From positions 1,194,598-1,258,597 of the forward strand of contig JAJVIF010000001.1 of the NCBI GenBank assembly GCA_022072165.1: a stretch of DNA of 64,000 bases. Direction: 5' to 3'. The position numbers were made by a program, and so were the translations under genes. The notes beneath the pieces are model-generated. The model made no database searches. It was not told the DNA's origin and worked only from the letters and a program-made list of their open reading frames with translations. The DNA is from a bacterium. GTDB lineage: Bacteria > JAJVIF01. Positions 17,311-27,120 of this stretch are shown piece after piece; position 1 is the stretch's first letter, and each line of letters opens with the position of its first letter.

Positions 17311-18105
17311 CTAAGTGGCGGCGATCCGCACCGACGCATCCAGGGCGAGTTGCAGTTGGGTTGCCGCATTTCCCTGGACCTGGGCAAGTTCAATGTAGCC
17401 CACGGAGTTCACCACACAGACCAGCGCGCCGACTTCGTTCCCGTAGCTGGGCTGGATGCCCTGCACGCACTGCTCGCCGACCGTCACCTGCACCTGACTC
17501 GGGATCAGCCCGGCACCGGTGAGATCGGCAAAACGGATGTTGGTCCAGCAGTTGCCGAAGCGATCGACATAGAGCAATTGCCCCACGACCGTGCCAGGGG
17601 CGACCTCCGGACGAGGCCAGGGGAGTCGTCGCAAGATGCCCGGGTCCATCGGTGGACCGGCCAGCGCCGGATCATGCCCCAGCGCGAGATGGGCGGCGAC
17701 AGGCGCGATGATGTCGCGTCCGTGAAAAGTCGGATGCGGATGGGGGGCGGTCCAGACTCCGGGGAGCACACGCCAGGCCTGCGATGGCGGGCCATACATT
17801 TCGAGCATGGGGGTCAGCAGTCCGTTATCAGGTACCAGAAACCACTGCTCGCGCAGCGAGACGAGCACCAGATCCCGCTCGGTCCCGACTCCTGGATCGA
17901 TGACACCAGCATGGACAGTCCCCGGTCCACAAAGATCAAAGAGTGCGAGCCAGTTCAGCCCGGCAAGCCGGACATCGTAGGGGGGGATGTCGTGGGTGAT
18001 GTCGATAATGCCGACCCCGGGGGCGAGTCGCCAAATCACGGCTTTCATGGCGGCGACAAAGGCATCCTGGGTCCCGAAGTCGGTTTGCAACGTGATCAGG
18101 CTCAT
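17311..18105 (-). CDS. S-adenosyl-L-methionine hydrolase (adenosine-forming), DUF62/chlorinase-fluorinase family
   Basis: A 264-residue soluble enzyme. The family blocks are LITLQTDFGTQDAFV (SAM binding), DITHDIPPYDV, AGVIDPGVGTERD, VPDNGLLTP, TFHGRDIIAPVAAHL, YVDRFGNCWTNI and the terminal VNSVGYIELAQ-x-GNAA. Members hydrolyse SAM to adenosine and methionine using water; true halogenases are rare relatives. The start overlaps the stop of the DUF2723 gene (ATGA), so it is the last gene of a four-gene operon of membrane glycosyltransferase-like proteins. Confidence 0.9.
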   Translation of the reverse strand: MSLITLQTDFGTQDAFVAAMKAVIWRLAPGVGIIDITHDIPPYDVRLAGLNWLALFDLCGPGTVHAGVIDPGVGTERDLVLVSLREQWFLVPDNGLLTPMLEMYGPPSQAWRVLPGVWTAPHPHPTFHGRDIIAPVAAHLALGHDPALAGPPMDPGILRRLPWPRPEVAPGTVVGQLLYVDRFGNCWTNIRFADLTGAGLIPSQVQVTVGEQCVQGIQPSYGNEVGALVCVVNSVGYIELAQVQGNAATQLQLALDASVRIAAT

Positions 18106-21071
18106 GGTGTCTCCTCCCCTTCCGCTGGTGGCACCTTATCTGGTTCAACGGGCGGCTCCGTTGCCGGACTCCCACCGGGAATCGTAAATTGACTACCACC
18201 GGGGACACCCGCCGGAGGCGCGCTTTTCTCGGCCTGCCAGGACTGCTGCAGCTGGGTCGCGAGACTGTTGCCGGGATCGATGATCAGTGCTTCGGTCACG
18301 AGTCGCTGAGCTTCGGCACGATTCCGTTGCGCATTCCGGACCACCGCCAGATTTGCCCGGGCCCGGGCGGCCTCCATCGGGAAGTCCTGCGGAGGCAGCT
18401 TATGGACAAGGTAGTTGTAGGCTGCTGCCGCATTGTCCAGCTGGCCCAGATTGAGCTTCACATCCCCCAGCAGCCCCCATGACGTCGAGGCCAGTTCGGG
18501 GTTGTGGATGAACGGGAGTTTGACTGCGTGGGTCAGCCAGCCATCAGCCTGCAACAGCGCTTCCAGATGCTGATCCCGTAGCGCCTCAAACTCAGGGGAC
18601 GAGCGGGCTTCATCGCCGGTCTGGGCCATCGCCTGAATGGCATCGTCCAGATCTGTCGACTGCCGGTAATACTGCAGGGCATGCTGAACAAAGAGGTCCT
18701 GGAACCGGGCCAGAATCTCCTCTTCCTGGGCATCGAAAGCGACACCTGCCGGATCGATGGCGACACCGGTTTCCTGCTTCCGGACCGTTAGCACCCCTCG
18801 CCAGTCATAAAAGCTCCACCAGTCCCGATCAGCCAGGATGATGTCGAGTACCGGGGGCTGTGGGACCTGATAGACCACTCGCCCTTCCGCATCGGCCATC
18901 GCGATGAGGTCCGGATCATCCATCCCCAGTGGCGAAGGCGCAGGTCCTCGCAGGGTGCCATCCGGCTGCCGTGACAGGGGGCCGATGTCTTCGATGGGAG
19001 CCAGCGTTGCCGCGCCATCGCTGTCAGCAGGTTGTCCTGCTGCAAGATTCATGCTCGCGGCAAATCGGGGGGACTGTTCGTACAGCAGGACCGTCAGGTA
19101 CTCACTGAGCAACTGCAGCGCGGAAGGATCCAGCCGATCCCATTCCGCTTCCTGTCCCTGTGTCTGCAGGACATTCTGGATCGCGATGGGCTCATATTCC
19201 GGAATCGGCTCCCACTTGTAGACCAGCCCATCCAGCGTCACCTGCCAGTGGCGGAAGAAGGGGACCTGGAGGAATTCCGGGCGAAAGAATGTGGTAGCCA
19301 GGTGCACCTGATGCGCCTTGTTGCTGGCGGCTCCCAGACGTCGGGCGGCGCGCTCCACGAGCTGCTGCTTCATGAAGTAGCCGATGATGTCGCGCTGCAA
19401 CTCGGCTTCGGTTTTTCCCGCGAGTTCTTCGTAACTGGGAATCTGGTGAATCCAGTTGGAAAACTGCAGGTTCTCTTTGCGTTCTTCAGGATGCAGGTCC
19501 CAGTGCACCTGATCCAGATACCAAAAGAGAAACGTCTCATCACCTGTGTTGAGCACGAAAGTGTCGGGCTCCAGACTGGCGATCACATTTTGCAGGTAGA
19601 CCCAGGAGATGTAGGACCCGCTCCGGTTGCCCACCGGCCAGTTGTTGTAGCCGTTCACCAGCACCAGACCACCCAGGGCGATGGTGAGCATCTGGCGAGA
19701 GAGCGCGAGCTTGTTCGCGGGGGGCATGGGGTCCTGCTCGCGCATCCGCCAGACATAGGCCGGCAGGTGATGCCAGATGGCCAGGGCTCCGACAAAAATC
19801 GAAAGGAGGAGGTAGTAGTGCCCCGGAATCAGCAACGGAGGCATTACCACCCGCAGATTGGTCTGCGGCGCGTTGAGGATGTCCCCGGACGGGACCGAGA
19901 GCACGACAATCACAAAGAGCGCAAGACACCCCAAAAAGAGCCGGGCGAGCTGTTGGAGTAGTGGCAGATCGATCGCGCTCCGGAGCTCTGCTGGCAGATC
20001 CTCCGGGACCCTTGGACGCCAGAGAAAGGCTGCCCATAACGCCAGCAGGATTCCGAGCGCCAGGGTCCCCTGATCGCCGGACTCGAAGGCATCATGCGCC
20101 CGGGTGGGGTCCCCCACGAGGTACTTCAGGTAATGCTCCGCAACCTGCTGCCGCGTGGTGGGATTCTGAAACTGCGCTTTGTGCTTGTAGACATCCCGCA
20201 GGATGATCTCCCGCACGACATAGTTGAACTCCTCCGCCGGAGTGTTCCACATCTGACGGTCCGCCGTGACCGGCGTCTTGCAGTCCACGAGCGGCAGATA
20301 GAGATACAGGGTGATAACCGGCAGGATCAGCAGGATCCCGGCTTGCACCCACTCCGCGGTCGGCGAGAGCCGGGGTGTCGGGGCATCCGCCGTTGAGGGC
20401 TCGGGCGATGGGAACAGCGTGCGACGTTCCCACCAGATCCAGCCGAATATGAACGGGAAGAACATCAGGATCGACTGATGATGCGCCAGCGACAGACTCA
20501 TGGCGAGCAGCAGCCAGTGCCACCAGCGTCGGGCGCCCGTGTCGATGTAGCGTGACGCCAGCCACCACTGCAGCGCCATGAAGAAGGTGTTGAGGGTGTA
20601 GACCTCCGTGATGGTCGACTGCCACCAGAAGGCCCGACTGACTGCGATTCCGAGGGCGGCGATCAGCGCCAGGATCCGGACCTGCCCGACCCGTGCCAGC
20701 AGCAGATAGACAAACCCACAGGTGAGCGCTCCAAAAAAGCTGCTCATCAGGTTCATCCGCCAGGCGACTTCTGTTTCGCCTCCTGGCATCGGGAGCCGGG
20801 CGAACAGCGCTCCCAGCAATGTGTAGAGAGGGTACCCCGGCGGATGCGCGATGCCGAAGGTCCAGCTGGCGACGGCAAAGTCGCCGGCATCACCGACATA
20901 GAGAGTTCGGCAGCAGGTGACGACAAACAGCAGGAGCGGGAGTCCGAAGGCCAGCCAGAGACCAGCCTGAGGGCTGATCCAGTCTGCAGCAGCCGGCGGT
21001 CGCGAAGGCACGACCACGGGTGGGTCTAGGGGCGATGAGTCCGTTGGTTCGGGGGGAATGGGGCTGTTCAC
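18102..21071 (-). CDS. DUF2723 (GT-C-like) membrane protein with C-terminal soluble/TPR region
   Basis: A 989-residue protein. After a Pro-rich start, about ten membrane helices fill residues 35-520. The DUF2723 hallmark VGDAGDFAVASWTFGIAHPP lies near residue 60, with a GYPLYTLLGALF follow-on. The DSGDF-like acidic pair near the first loop is the presumed metal/donor site in GT-C enzymes such as protein O-mannosyltransferases. Residues 530-870 are soluble, and the last 120 look like tetratricopeptide helices (LLGDVKLNLGQLDNAAAAYN). Likely a lipid-sugar-dependent transferase acting on the outer face of the inner membrane; the substrate is unknown. Second last in the operon. Confidence 0.78.
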   Translation of the reverse strand: MNSPIPPEPTDSSPLDPPVVVPSRPPAAADWISPQAGLWLAFGLPLLLFVVTCCRTLYVGDAGDFAVASWTFGIAHPPGYPLYTLLGALFARLPMPGGETEVAWRMNLMSSFFGALTCGFVYLLLARVGQVRILALIAALGIAVSRAFWWQSTITEVYTLNTFFMALQWWLASRYIDTGARRWWHWLLLAMSLSLAHHQSILMFFPFIFGWIWWERRTLFPSPEPSTADAPTPRLSPTAEWVQAGILLILPVITLYLYLPLVDCKTPVTADRQMWNTPAEEFNYVVREIILRDVYKHKAQFQNPTTRQQVAEHYLKYLVGDPTRAHDAFESGDQGTLALGILLALWAAFLWRPRVPEDLPAELRSAIDLPLLQQLARLFLGCLALFVIVVLSVPSGDILNAPQTNLRVVMPPLLIPGHYYLLLSIFVGALAIWHHLPAYVWRMREQDPMPPANKLALSRQMLTIALGGLVLVNGYNNWPVGNRSGSYISWVYLQNVIASLEPDTFVLNTGDETFLFWYLDQVHWDLHPEERKENLQFSNWIHQIPSYEELAGKTEAELQRDIIGYFMKQQLVERAARRLGAASNKAHQVHLATTFFRPEFLQVPFFRHWQVTLDGLVYKWEPIPEYEPIAIQNVLQTQGQEAEWDRLDPSALQLLSEYLTVLLYEQSPRFAASMNLAAGQPADSDGAATLAPIEDIGPLSRQPDGTLRGPAPSPLGMDDPDLIAMADAEGRVVYQVPQPPVLDIILADRDWWSFYDWRGVLTVRKQETGVAIDPAGVAFDAQEEEILARFQDLFVQHALQYYRQSTDLDDAIQAMAQTGDEARSSPEFEALRDQHLEALLQADGWLTHAVKLPFIHNPELASTSWGLLGDVKLNLGQLDNAAAAYNYLVHKLPPQDFPMEAARARANLAVVRNAQRNRAEAQRLVTEALIIDPGNSLATQLQQSWQAEKSAPPAGVPGGSQFTIPGGSPATEPPVEPDKVPPAEGEETP

Positions 21072-21080
21072 GGGCGACTC

Positions 21081-23273
21081 TTAGGGTACTCCACCTGTCC
21101 GGGCATGGAGGTCCTGCTGCAGGAGTCGCGCGGCGGCAGCATCAGGAGCGGTCCGCAGGATCTCGCTCAGCAGTTGTTGCGCGGCGGGCACATCCCCTGA
21201 GGCTGCCAGCAGACGCGCCAGCGTGGTGGCTTCCTGCACCCAAATCGACAGCAACGTGCTCTCCGCGAAGCCCCCCATGCTTTCCGCTTCCAGGAGCTGT
21301 ACAAACCGACTCTGCCAACGGACCGCCCGCGACAGCTCGCCCAGTTGCTCCGCGATCAGCACGGCGGGAGGGTAATGCTCGAACATCATCGGACCGAGTG
21401 CGATAGCCCGCTCATACAGGTCCAGCGCGAGTTCCAGTTCATCGAGCTGATTCATAATCCGGGCGGTGGACACGATGCCCGTGAGATACCGGGCCAGGAG
21501 GTATGCCTGTTCATAGTCCTGGCCGTACCGCTGCTGCCAGCGCTCGTATTCGGCCATCCCCGATTCGCCCCGGAGGTAGAACTTGCCGACACTCCGGAGG
21601 GTGGTCACGGACAATTCCGCCTGCTGATCGACCGCCCGCCATGCCAGGGGCTGCGGCAACCAGCCGACCCCCAGCGCTCTGAAATCGAAGGGGGGATAGA
21701 GCGGCTCCAGATACCCAGGGTCATAGAACGTGCTGAGTATCGGACGCTCCGGCAGATGGGTCGCGATATAGGCTTTCAGCCGCTCCGGCAGAGCCGCGCC
21801 AGAGTCGGGAGGGACCGCCAGGTCCGGGTACCGGGTCGCGAGGTCACGGAAGATCCAGCCCGCCCAGTACTCGTCACGGGGGGTCGTGGGGAAATAGGCC
21901 AGGACCGGAATGACATCCGGGCGGAGTCCCTCAACACGCTGCAGATACCAAAGGACAAAGAGGTCGTCCATGTCGCAGAGCAGGAGGGTGTTTTGCGGCG
22001 CGGCGGTGAGCAGCGTGGTGTAGCTGTCCCGCACCAGCGTGTCCCCCGCCCGATTGTTCGCGACCGCACTCTGGCCTCCCGTGATGAGAATGCCGAGGAC
22101 CAGCACCAGCTCCAGCACCGGCTTGAGCAATGGCCCGAGATGCTTTCGATGTGGGCTCGCGGACTGCGATTCCAGCAACGCCTGATACCCCGTCGGCACC
22201 AGCAACCACAGAGAAAGCCAGACCGGGAGATAGTAGGGATCGAGTTTCGCAAGGCTACTGATTCCCGGATGGGTGAAGAGCAATAAGACGCCGGGATAAA
22301 GCAGACTCGCCCAGCCCCAGATCCGCTGCGACACGTCGCCCGATTGCCCTGACAGCACAACCCAGAGTCCCGTGAGCGCCAGGACCACCGGGAGCCCCAT
22401 TTCCGATGGATGCCCCGTGATGCCCAAAATCTGATGCCACACCTCCCCAAAGAGGAGCTCCAGCAGATAGTTCACATGCAGGAGCGGACTCCCGGCGGAG
22501 ACCTGCTGACTGACCGGGAGCAGCGTGAACTGCAACCATGCACTCAACGTGTTGGGATGTCCCCACGCCAGGACATCCGGACGTTGCGCCGACAGGAACG
22601 TCTGGAAATAGAGGAGGCACGGGAGTCCGGCAGCCAGAAGCGCCTGCCGAACGCGCAGCCGACGTGTCGCCCTCGGCCAGGTCGAAGCGGTGAGGATCAG
22701 CGCCGGAGCCAGGGCCAGGATGCTGGTCTGATGGGTTGTCAGCGCCAGTCCACCGATAGCCCAGGTGAGCGGACGCAATTTGGATTCGCGCAGGTCCGTG
22801 TCGAGCCAGTACCAAAAGCAGGCTAAGACCAGCAGATTGAGCCCATAGACCTCCGCCTCGACACTCTGTGCCCAGTAAGTCGGACCCGCCCCCAACCCCA
22901 GCGCGACAAAGCCCGCGAAAATTGGGTGAATCGCCCGCCGGACCAACAGGCCGTAGACCACCATGCAGGCACCGACACCGCAGAACATGGAGAGCGCATT
23001 CATCCGAAAAGCCGGGTCCGGCCCGGCCGGCAGATGGGTCACCAGGTAGCCGACGAGGGTGTACAGGGGATACCCAGGGGCGTGGGGGACGCCCAGTTCC
23101 CAGGCGGCGGTGATCAGTTCACCGGCATCGCCAGCCGTGATGGTCGGGGCGAGCGTGAAGCCATATGCGCAAAGAAGGATGAGCGCAGTGAGCCACCCCA
23201 TCCCCAGCACCAGATGGCGTCGTTCGGTCGCTGCCGGAGCCGGCGGCGGGGCGGAAGCAGCGTCCTCACTCAT
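21081..23273 (-). CDS. DUF2723 (GT-C-like) membrane protein, paralog
   Basis: A 730-residue paralog of the downstream gene. The same hallmark reads ITAGDAGELITAAWELGVPH, then APGYPLYTLVGYLVTHLP, followed by many membrane helices to about residue 410. A large outer-face soluble region has repeated helical pairs at the end (ELALDLYERAIAL, DVPAAQQLLSEIL), suggesting tetratricopeptides. It ends nine bases before the next gene starts. Two related enzymes in a row suggest successive sugar transfers or two acceptor types (inference). Confidence 0.76.
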   Translation of the reverse strand: MSEDAASAPPPAPAATERRHLVLGMGWLTALILLCAYGFTLAPTITAGDAGELITAAWELGVPHAPGYPLYTLVGYLVTHLPAGPDPAFRMNALSMFCGVGACMVVYGLLVRRAIHPIFAGFVALGLGAGPTYWAQSVEAEVYGLNLLVLACFWYWLDTDLRESKLRPLTWAIGGLALTTHQTSILALAPALILTASTWPRATRRLRVRQALLAAGLPCLLYFQTFLSAQRPDVLAWGHPNTLSAWLQFTLLPVSQQVSAGSPLLHVNYLLELLFGEVWHQILGITGHPSEMGLPVVLALTGLWVVLSGQSGDVSQRIWGWASLLYPGVLLLFTHPGISSLAKLDPYYLPVWLSLWLLVPTGYQALLESQSASPHRKHLGPLLKPVLELVLVLGILITGGQSAVANNRAGDTLVRDSYTTLLTAAPQNTLLLCDMDDLFVLWYLQRVEGLRPDVIPVLAYFPTTPRDEYWAGWIFRDLATRYPDLAVPPDSGAALPERLKAYIATHLPERPILSTFYDPGYLEPLYPPFDFRALGVGWLPQPLAWRAVDQQAELSVTTLRSVGKFYLRGESGMAEYERWQQRYGQDYEQAYLLARYLTGIVSTARIMNQLDELELALDLYERAIALGPMMFEHYPPAVLIAEQLGELSRAVRWQSRFVQLLEAESMGGFAESTLLSIWVQEATTLARLLAASGDVPAAQQLLSEILRTAPDAAAARLLQQDLHARTGGVP

Positions 23274-24879
23274 TACGGGGCGATTGTAGGGGGTCTGACG
23301 TTGCCGGCCCGGACCGGGGCACCATCACGATCCATTCCCGACGGAACGGCACCCCCACCACAGGTCGATAGTGGGACTGGAGAGCCTGCTGCATCGCGGG
23401 GGTCCATCGATCCCACCCAGCGCCCCGTCCGCGATCCACCGCCCGGGCGGGGTCCGGGAGCTCCAGCACGATCACGACCGGAATCTTCCGGGCGTTGAGC
23501 TGTTCGACCAGCGGCGTGTCATCCCAGACGCCCTCGCGTTCCAGCTCCGCCATGATGAACGGGTTGTAGCCCACTTCTTTGCCCGCGAGCGCGACAATGC
23601 CTTCTTCTTCCGACAGGATCACGCCCTGGACCTGCTGCAACTGGAGCAACAGTTCGGTGCCGTTCGCCAGGTCATAGCGTGTGGGACGGTAGCTGCCGGC
23701 CCGCGGATTCTGGACCACCGCCGATTGCAACAGCACCATCAGACTGCCCGCCATCACCCACGCCGGCCACTGTCCTTCCCCCGTCCTCCAGTACCGGAAC
23801 GCGAGTCCGGTCACCAGGATGCCACCGAGAATCGGTTCCAGGAAGTAGTTCATGTCACTGCCGACTTTGCCCGAGAGCAGCCCTGTGGCAAGTGCCAGAG
23901 GCGCGTAGATCACCGGCAGGGTCCAGCCTTCCTCCCGACGGAGGGTCCACCAGGCGAGGCCTGCCAGCACCAGCCAGAGGCTGCTGTGCCGCATGAAAAA
24001 GCCCCAGGTTCCCAGCAGACGATCCGGTAGCCAGCGCGTCTTGGTGTAGGCCGTGATGTGCAGCCAAAAGTCGGGGCCGTAGGTGATTTGGAGCGCCAGG
24101 GCCATGATGAGACCGGTTGCTGCGGCGACTCCCAGGAACATGGTGAAGCGACGATCCTTCGCCAGCCAGAGCGTCAGTGCAATCGCGACCACCGGGACAA
24201 TTGCCGATTGCCGAAAAAGAAACGCCAGCACTCCCACGACAGCAGAGGCACCAAGCCAGCGGCGATCTGTCGGCTCAGACAGGCCTCGCTGAGCCAGCCA
24301 GAGCGCAGCGATGCCACACAGGAGGGCGGGCCAGTCCGCCCGGGTCAGGGGACACATGAAAAAGACGGCTGGCTGAGCGATCCAAAGGGTCAGACCCAGG
24401 GCGACTTCACTCCAGGTCGCTCCCCGACCTCGCCAGAGTGCTGTCATGAGCCCCCCGATCCCCAGCGCCATCAGCAGGACCAGGCCTCTGGCGCGCGGCA
24501 GGTGATGCGCGAAGGTCGCCGCTTTTACCCCAACACTCCGCTCATCGTCATCAGCTGCACCAGGGACCGGCAGCAGGGCAGGCTGGCGATACTCGCGTCC
24601 CAGCGCTCCCTCCAGGCCGTTGAGGAGGACCGGAAAGGCGGGAGGATAGTTGTCCACGACATGGGGCCACTCATCGATCGGACCATAGAGGCGTCCGCCG
24701 ATGCTCAGGCGATGGACCTGGCCGAGGACATACCCCTCGGTTTCATCGAGGCTGAAGGGGTACTGGACATAGAGGGCGGTATGCGCGACAAACGGAATCC
24801 AGGCCACGAGACTCACCGCCATCAGCAGCCACAACAACGGCCATCTGGCCGGCGGGGATGGGGTCGGGAGGGCCGCCAT
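23266..24879 (-). CDS. polytopic membrane protein, GT39/GT-C-like
   Basis: A 537-residue protein with about ten transmembrane segments. After the first helix comes an outer loop with FSLDETEGYVLGQVHRL, an acidic D-E-x-E placed as in ArnT/PMT-like glycosyltransferases, and VVDNYPPAFPVLLNGLEG. The C-terminal 100 residues are soluble. It is the first gene of the operon, and its stop overlaps the next start by eight bases. The upstream side is divergent from pilB. It may mannosylate or otherwise glycosylate an envelope protein; pilin is one guess because of the divergent pilB, but nothing in the sequence shows it. Confidence 0.6.
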   Translation of the reverse strand: MAALPTPSPPARWPLLWLLMAVSLVAWIPFVAHTALYVQYPFSLDETEGYVLGQVHRLSIGGRLYGPIDEWPHVVDNYPPAFPVLLNGLEGALGREYRQPALLPVPGAADDDERSVGVKAATFAHHLPRARGLVLLMALGIGGLMTALWRGRGATWSEVALGLTLWIAQPAVFFMCPLTRADWPALLCGIAALWLAQRGLSEPTDRRWLGASAVVGVLAFLFRQSAIVPVVAIALTLWLAKDRRFTMFLGVAAATGLIMALALQITYGPDFWLHITAYTKTRWLPDRLLGTWGFFMRHSSLWLVLAGLAWWTLRREEGWTLPVIYAPLALATGLLSGKVGSDMNYFLEPILGGILVTGLAFRYWRTGEGQWPAWVMAGSLMVLLQSAVVQNPRAGSYRPTRYDLANGTELLLQLQQVQGVILSEEEGIVALAGKEVGYNPFIMAELEREGVWDDTPLVEQLNARKIPVVIVLELPDPARAVDRGRGAGWDRWTPAMQQALQSHYRPVVGVPFRREWIVMVPRSGPATSDPLQSPRNE

Positions 24880-24963
24880 AGATGCTATGAAGGCGAGTGT
24901 AGCATCCAGTTTGAATCACTCTGAATCTTCTTACGACGCACTGTCGGATGCCTCGTCTGCCGG

Positions 24964-24969
24964 TATACT
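24964..24969 (+). promoter_or_regulatory. -10 box upstream of pilB
   Basis: TATACT followed by CTG, 94 bases before the chosen pilB start. The same TATACTCTG string precedes pilT (28711), suggesting a shared promoter type. No convincing -35 hexamer stands 17 bases upstream. Confidence 0.45.
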
Positions 24970-25063
24970 CTGCCGCTACAGTGCTGACCAGACGGTGTCG
25001 CACTTACACCCCACCTGGGGTGCGCCAGGGCGTGACATCCAGAATCGTTCGAGGTACTACAGC

Positions 25064-26992
25064 GTGGCCGCATTAGCCAGCGGACCGGCAGCAGGCCGGC
25101 AAAAAGACAAACTCGGGATGCTGCTGATTCGGGCAGGGGTCATCACCCAGTCCCAGCTCACCGAGGCGCTGGAATACCAGAAGGGCTCCAACGAGAAGCT
25201 CGGCAAGATTCTGGTGAAGCTCGGCTTCTGCTCCAAGAACGATATCGCCAAAGCCCTCGAGGCCCAGACTGGCATCAAGTTCATCTCCCTGCTGGATTAC
25301 CAGATGCCCAAAGCGCTGGAAGCCATCATCCCGCCGGATGTGATGAACAAGAACATGGTCCTCCCCATCAAGCACGAGGGGTCGGTCCTCCATGTGGCGA
25401 TGGCGGATCCCCTCGACTTCGTGGTGAAGGAAAATCTGCGACTGGCCACGGGCCTGCGGATCGAGCCGATGCTCGCCCATGAAGATGAAATCCGCGAAGT
25501 GCTGTTCCAGAAGGTCGGGAAGAAGTACGCCACCGATGAGCTGATCGGCGAATACCTGAAAACGATGGACGACGATGAGGAAGTCGTCGACCTCAACAAG
25601 GCCCTCGCGGTCGAGGGGATGGAAGCCATCGATGCCGGACCGGTGGTCCGGCTGGTGAATACGATCCTGTCGGAAGCGGTGGAGTCCCGCGCCTCCGACA
25701 TCCACATCGAGCCGATGGAAGACGAGACCATCGTGCGGTACCGCATCGATGGCGTGCTGCACAAGATTCTGTCGATTCCGCCCAAGATCCAGAACCCGAC
25801 AGTCTCCCGCCTCAAGATCCTTTCCCAGCTCGACATCGCCGAGCGCCGCAAGCCGCAGGACGGCCGTATGCAGTCGAAGATCGGCGGCAAGGAACTCGAC
25901 TTCCGCGTCTCCTGCCTCCCCACAGTAAACGGCGAAAAAATCGTCATGCGCATTCTCGACAAGGGCAACGCCATGGTGGGCCTGGAGCGGCTGGGCCTGG
26001 AGAAATTCGAGGAAGAGTTTCTCCTGGAAATGGCGCATCGCCCCTGGGGGATCTTCCTCGTCACCGGCCCAACCGGTTCGGGCAAATCCACCACCCTGTA
26101 TTCCCTGCTGCATCACCTGAACTCGTCGGAGCGGAACATCTGCACCATCGAGGACCCGGTGGAATACACCCTCAAGGGGATCAACCAGGTCGAGGTGAAC
26201 CGCAAGGCGCATCTTGACTTCGCCGCCGCGATCCGCTCCTTCCTCCGGCAGGACCCCGACATCATCCTGGTGGGGGAAATCCGCGACTACGAAACGCTGG
26301 AAAGCGCGGTCGAGTGCTCCCTGACCGGTCACATGGTCTTCAGCACGCTGCACACCAACGACGCCCCCTCGACCGTCGTCCGCATGGTCCAGATGGGCGC
26401 GCCGAACTACCTCGTGGCCGCCTCCACCATCGGCATTCACTCCCAGCGTCTGGTCCGCACTATCTGCCAGACCTGTATCGAGCCGATTCCCTACGACGAG
26501 AACATGCGGATGCTGGTCCGCGACATGTTCCCGCACATGGGCGACGATTTTAATCCGCGCCTGTTCAAGGGTCGGGGCTGCACGATTTGCCGCGGCACCG
26601 GCTTCAAGGGACGCACCGGCATCTTCGAGATGATGGGCATCTCCCCCATCATCCGGCAGTACATCCTCCAGGATCAGCCCACGGATGAAGTCCGACGGCA
26701 GGCGATCAAGGAAGGGATGCGGACGCTGGAGAAGTCGGCCCTCGCCAAGGTGCTTAACGGCATCACTACCATCGAAGAGGCCTCCCGCATCACCACCCTG
26801 CGCAAGGAAGAGGCGGGTCAGCAGGCAGAGCACGAGGTCGGGGTCCCCGAGCCGGCGTTCTACAGCACCGCCCTCGACGAGCCTGCGGTGGCCGGCGGCT
26901 TCCTGGAGGAGACCCGGCAGTCGGAGCTCGAAGAGTTCCCGGATCACTTCCTGGACGACATCCCGATGGAGCGGGTCGAAGGGCTGCTGTAG
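25064..26992 (+). CDS. pilB: type IV pilus assembly ATPase PilB (GspE family)
   Basis: The extension motor for the type IV pilus. The GTG at 25064 is preferred (GAGG nine bases upstream; the frame before it is leader-like), giving 642 residues. An MshEN-type N-terminal domain (LGMLLIRAGVITQSQL, LEAQTGIKFISL) is followed by the secretion ATPase core: Walker A GPTGSGKST at 335-343, the Asp-box region TIEDPVEY, Walker B DIILVGEIRD and the His box GHMVFSTLHTND. The zinc tetracysteine is present (ICQTC, later GCTICRGTG). A C-terminal acidic tail of about 60 residues is unusual. A terminator follows. The retraction ATPase pilT lies 1.8 kb downstream. Confidence 0.93.
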   Translation: MAALASGPAAGRQKDKLGMLLIRAGVITQSQLTEALEYQKGSNEKLGKILVKLGFCSKNDIAKALEAQTGIKFISLLDYQMPKALEAIIPPDVMNKNMVLPIKHEGSVLHVAMADPLDFVVKENLRLATGLRIEPMLAHEDEIREVLFQKVGKKYATDELIGEYLKTMDDDEEVVDLNKALAVEGMEAIDAGPVVRLVNTILSEAVESRASDIHIEPMEDETIVRYRIDGVLHKILSIPPKIQNPTVSRLKILSQLDIAERRKPQDGRMQSKIGGKELDFRVSCLPTVNGEKIVMRILDKGNAMVGLERLGLEKFEEEFLLEMAHRPWGIFLVTGPTGSGKSTTLYSLLHHLNSSERNICTIEDPVEYTLKGINQVEVNRKAHLDFAAAIRSFLRQDPDIILVGEIRDYETLESAVECSLTGHMVFSTLHTNDAPSTVVRMVQMGAPNYLVAASTIGIHSQRLVRTICQTCIEPIPYDENMRMLVRDMFPHMGDDFNPRLFKGRGCTICRGTGFKGRTGIFEMMGISPIIRQYILQDQPTDEVRRQAIKEGMRTLEKSALAKVLNGITTIEEASRITTLRKEEAGQQAEHEVGVPEPAFYSTALDEPAVAGGFLEETRQSELEEFPDHFLDDIPMERVEGLL

Positions 26993-27060
26993 TCACCTTG
27001 TTCCGGCACTCCCGGCTGGGCAGATGTGCCTGTCGTGGACCGCGGTTGAACAAAGTTACA

Positions 27061-27092
27061 CCCCGGACCTCCCAGGTCCGGGGGTTTCGTTG
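27061..27092 (+). terminator. terminator of pilB
   Basis: CCCCGGACCT and AGGTCCGGGG form a perfect 10-bp stem around CCC, followed by GTTTCGTT. It lies 68 bases after the pilB stop and before the convergent DUF4268 gene. Confidence 0.75.
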
Positions 27093-27120
27093 AGTTGCTC
27101 TCACGGATCAGTGTCGCTGC

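Noticed and set aside
19032..19961. Plus-strand frames of 150-310 codons opposite the DUF2723 genes
   Set aside because: All lie antisense to membrane proteins with clear family motifs and lack start signals.
25073..26947. A 624-codon minus-strand frame opposite pilB
   Set aside because: Antisense to a clear PilB; composition (His/Asp/Val-rich) is typical of mirror frames.
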